Part shown: positions 7,694-9,123 of the stretch, one piece after another
Numbering within the stretch: the first letter of the stretch is position 1
Layout: every line of letters begins with the position of its first letter
NCBI GenBank assembly: GCA_018055865.1
Contig: JAGPGR010000058.1
Location: 1-9,123 of the forward strand
DNA: 9,123 bases
Origin: Paludibacteraceae bacterium
GTDB lineage: Bacteria > Bacteroidota > Bacteroidia > Bacteroidales > Paludibacteraceae
Direction: 5' to 3'
Program-made: the position numbers and the translations under genes
Notes under the pieces: generated by a model
The model's database searches: none
Told to the model about the DNA's origin: nothing
The model's input: only the letters and a program-made list of their open reading frames with translations

Positions 7694-7765
7694 TAGCCGA
7701 TAGGGGAATCGAACCCCTCTTTCCAGAATGAAAATCTGGCGTCCTAACCGATAGACGAATCGGCC
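7694..7765 (-). tRNA. tRNA-Glu, anticodon UUC
   Basis: This is a 72-nt tRNA on the minus strand. The acceptor stem pairs GGCCGAT with ATCGGCT (the first pair is G-U), with A as discriminator base. The anticodon stem CCAGA/TCTGG encloses TTTTCAT, giving UUC (7730-7732) for GAA and GAG. The T-arm is GAGGGG-TTCGATT-CCCCT with good pairing. It is the first gene of a unit with rpsT. CCA is not encoded. Confidence 0.96.
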
Positions 7766-7808
7766 ATTGAATGGATTTAACTAAAATCCTTTGTTTCAAT
7801 TGCGGGTG

Positions 7809-7839
7809 CAAATATACGGCAGATTTTTGAATTGACAAA
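7809..7839 (-). promoter_or_regulatory. Promoter of the tRNA-Glu/rpsT unit, exact Bacteroidetes consensus
   Basis: On the minus strand the -33 box TTTG (7836-7839), a spacer of 19 bases and the -7 box TATATTTG (7809-7816) match the Bacteroidetes primary sigma consensus without a mismatch. The 16 bases at 7802-7817 are identical to 3174-3189 at the tRNA-Gly promoter and include the GC-rich discriminator GCACCCGC. The start should be near 7803, giving a leader of about 38 nt before tRNA-Glu. Confidence 0.88.
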
Positions 7840-7848
7840 ATAAGGGGA

Positions 7849-7860
7849 CAAAATATTTTG
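7849..7860. repeat. A/T-rich palindrome upstream of the tRNA-Glu promoter
   Basis: CAAAATATTTTG is a perfect 12-bp palindrome starting 10 bp upstream of the -33 box. Its place and composition would suit an UP-like element or a DNA-binding site that raises stable RNA transcription. The tRNA-Gly promoter also has an A/T palindrome just upstream (3216-3227). Chance is possible in A/T-rich DNA. Confidence 0.35.
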
Positions 7861-7933
7861 AAAAAATATCATTTTCCCTGATTAGTCGCTTTTAGTCAGC
7901 GTATTACGGGGTAGCAAGTCATGCGAAAACGAA

Positions 7934-7961
7934 AAGCGGGATAATTAAAATCATCCCGTTT
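7934..7961 (-). terminator. Terminator of trxA
   Basis: On the minus strand the arms AAACGGGAT (from 7961) and ATCCCGCTT (to 7934) form 6 strong pairs plus a G-U and two A-T pairs around a 10-nt loop. Short T-runs follow (CTTTTCGTTTTCG). It lies about 25 bp after the trxA stop. The U-tract is broken by CG, so it is weaker than the two bidirectional hairpins. Confidence 0.7.
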
Positions 7962-7985
7962 GCGTTGTTCAAATTCCCGCTATAA

Positions 7986-8300
7986 TCAAAGCAATGCTTC
8001 CACTTTTGCTTTCAGCGATGCTTTTGGTGTAGCTCCTATTTGTTTGTCAACCAGTTTGCCGTCTTTGAAGAAAAGGATGGTAGGAATATTGCGGATGCCA
8101 TATTCGTTGGGAGTGTTGATGTTGTCATCCACATTCAGTTTACCAATTTCTACTTTTCCCGAAAATTCTTCGGACAGTTCTTCCAGTATGGGGCTTACCA
8201 TGCGGCAGGGTCCGCACCACTCAGCCCAAAAGTCAATCACAACCGGTTTTCCCGATTCTATTATCTCTTTGATGTTGTCATCTGTAAATTCTAAAGCCAT
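7986..8300 (-). CDS. trxA: Thioredoxin
   Basis: The 104-aa protein is a single-domain cytoplasmic thioredoxin of normal length. It has the redox site WCGPC (28-32, with catalytic C29 and C32), the buried aspartate D23 in VIDFWA, and the cis-proline P73 in RNIPT. There is no signal peptide. It reduces disulfides in ribonucleotide reductase, peroxiredoxins and other proteins, and is itself reduced by thioredoxin reductase. It follows dnaE on the same strand across a 122-bp gap. I found no TAnnTTTG box in that gap, and no convincing terminator for dnaE, so read-through from dnaE or a promoter of another type are both open. The ATG start at 8300 is preceded by an A-rich stretch on its own strand. 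Confidence 0.97.
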   Translation of the reverse strand: MALEFTDDNIKEIIESGKPVVIDFWAEWCGPCRMVSPILEELSEEFSGKVEIGKLNVDDNINTPNEYGIRNIPTILFFKDGKLVDKQIGATPKASLKAKVEALL

Positions 8301-8422
8301 AATCTTTGTTTTTTATATGTTGTTTTTTTTAATTATTTCTATAACACTATTCATTTAAAAATGTTTAAATACTTGTGTCGGTTTTTTTCTATAGGTGTAT
8401 AAATAATGTTGATTATGTTCGT

Positions 8423-9123
8423 TTAAGTCATTTCAATTTTATACTTCAGGATATCCTGTTCTTCGGCATTTTTCAGGTATTTATACACGTCCGATGTTAT
8501 TTTCATCCGGTGCGGCCGGGCAAAAAGGGTCACTTTCTCAAAAGTAAAGAAATCCTTTATCTCCACATAAACGCTCACGTCTCCCTTGTTTTTTGAAATC
8601 AGGTCGGTCAGTTCATCTACCACATAATTTTCCAGTTTCTGCAGCGACAGCGAAATCCGAATGCGTTTAATTTGTTTCCTGATCTCCTTGAAAGGCATGA
8701 TACTGACAATTTTCAATTCAATCTCCGGTTTTACATCCGTTGGGATTTTATTATTCCAGTCCGAACCTCTTTCCTGCACCAGGGCATGAATGTAGATAAA
8801 AAGGTCTTTGATCATGTATTTGCCGTAGTCGATGAAATTTTTTCCGAAAAGCGGCAATTCATACGTACCGTGATAATCCTCAATGGTAATCATGCCATAC
8901 GGTTTGTTGTTACGGGTAGTGCCGCTGCGAAAGGATGTTACAATACCTCCCAGTTTCAGACCTGTACCCAGGTTGTATTTTTTCAGATCGGCCAGATCCA
9001 CTGTTGTGGCATTGCAGATGTGGTTCAATTCAAACTCAAATTCGTCCATAGGATGAGCCGAGAGGTACATGCCAATCATATCGCGTTCGTTGTTCAGTTT
9101 CACGAGCGACGACCATTCGGGCA
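8423..9123 (-). CDS. dnaE: DNA polymerase III alpha subunit, C-terminal part (5' end outside window)
   Basis: The frame runs open to the window edge, and the GTG at 9103 is an internal codon: the residues before it read P-E-W-S-S-L, continuing into KLNNERDMIGMYLSAHPMDEF. That segment (K-L, then an acidic or basic stretch, then G-x-Y-L-S-x-H-P) is a hallmark of DnaE just before its OB-fold. The OB-fold follows, with LGGIVTSFRSG and YGMITIEDYHGTYELPLFG, a single-strand DNA binding domain. The last 100 or so residues form the C-terminal region that in well-studied DnaE enzymes contacts tau and the clamp. I see no clear clamp motif in this part. The PHP and polymerase active-site domains would lie outside the window. 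DnaE is the replicative polymerase. trxA follows 122 bp downstream on the same strand. Confidence 0.95.
   Translation of the reverse strand, partial: PEWSSLVKLNNERDMIGMYLSAHPMDEFEFELNHICNATTVDLADLKKYNLGTGLKLGGIVTSFRSGTTRNNKPYGMITIEDYHGTYELPLFGKNFIDYGKYMIKDLFIYIHALVQERGSDWNNKIPTDVKPEIELKIVSIMPFKEIRKQIKRIRISLSLQKLENYVVDELTDLISKNKGDVSVYVEIKDFFTFEKVTLFARPHRMKITSDVYKYLKNAEEQDILKYKIEMT

Noticed and set aside
7960..8358. A 132-codon plus-strand frame over trxA
   Set aside because: It is opposite a thioredoxin with complete active-site motifs. The hydrophobic tail comes from T-rich intergenic DNA.
8353..8370. Inverted repeat ATTTAAA-AATG-TTTAAAT between dnaE and trxA
   Set aside because: The stem is only A-T pairs with no U-tract on the minus strand, so it is a poor terminator. 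In a spacer this A/T-rich it may be chance.

Overview
The window reads as a chromosomal segment of a member of the Bacteroidota, most likely Bacteroidales. The signs are a type IX secretion (T9SS) style C-terminal sorting domain on a large surface protein, start codons preceded by A/T-rich sequence rather than Shine-Dalgarno motifs, and promoters of the Bacteroidetes type (TTTG, 19 bases, TAnnTTTG). Gene content is mainly housekeeping. I see no phage genes, transposase, CRISPR array or defence system.

Layout. From 1 to 2663 (+) lies the 3' part of a large secreted T9SS-type protein, followed 11 bp later by a serine-rich protein of 213 aa with a hydrophobic segment at each end. A perfect 15-bp hairpin (2705-2738) closes this unit and also closes an opposing tRNA unit. 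That unit (-) runs from a promoter at 3181-3211 through a truncated tRNA-Gly copy, an intact tRNA-Gly(GCC), a structured spacer with two hairpins, and tRNA-Leu(UAA). Next come a long-chain polyprenyl diphosphate synthase (-, 3294-4268) and, divergent from it, full-length DNA polymerase I (+, 4454-7288). polA converges on a tRNA-Glu(UUC)-rpsT unit (-, 7402-7765); one bidirectional hairpin separates them. The tRNA-Glu promoter (7809-7839) matches the Bacteroidetes consensus exactly. The window ends with thioredoxin (-, 7986-8300) and the C-terminal part of the DNA polymerase III alpha subunit (-, from 8423 past the window edge).

How the parts relate. polA and dnaE are replication and repair genes, rpsT and the three tRNAs serve translation, the polyprenyl synthase supplies an isoprenoid side chain (probably for menaquinone), and thioredoxin is a general disulfide reductant that also supports ribonucleotide reduction. 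The two genes at the left edge belong to the cell surface.

The least ordinary part is 2841-3211. Pieces of tRNA-Gly flank the intact gene on both sides: a 5' half broken exactly after the anticodon, and a 3' tail broken in the T-loop. The 3' tail lies in a hairpin-rich element that may be a dispersed repeat. The promoters of the two tRNA units share an identical 16-base core. The 213-aa protein ends in a short motif, a hydrophobic segment and a basic tail, which suggests a membrane-anchoring or sorting signal.
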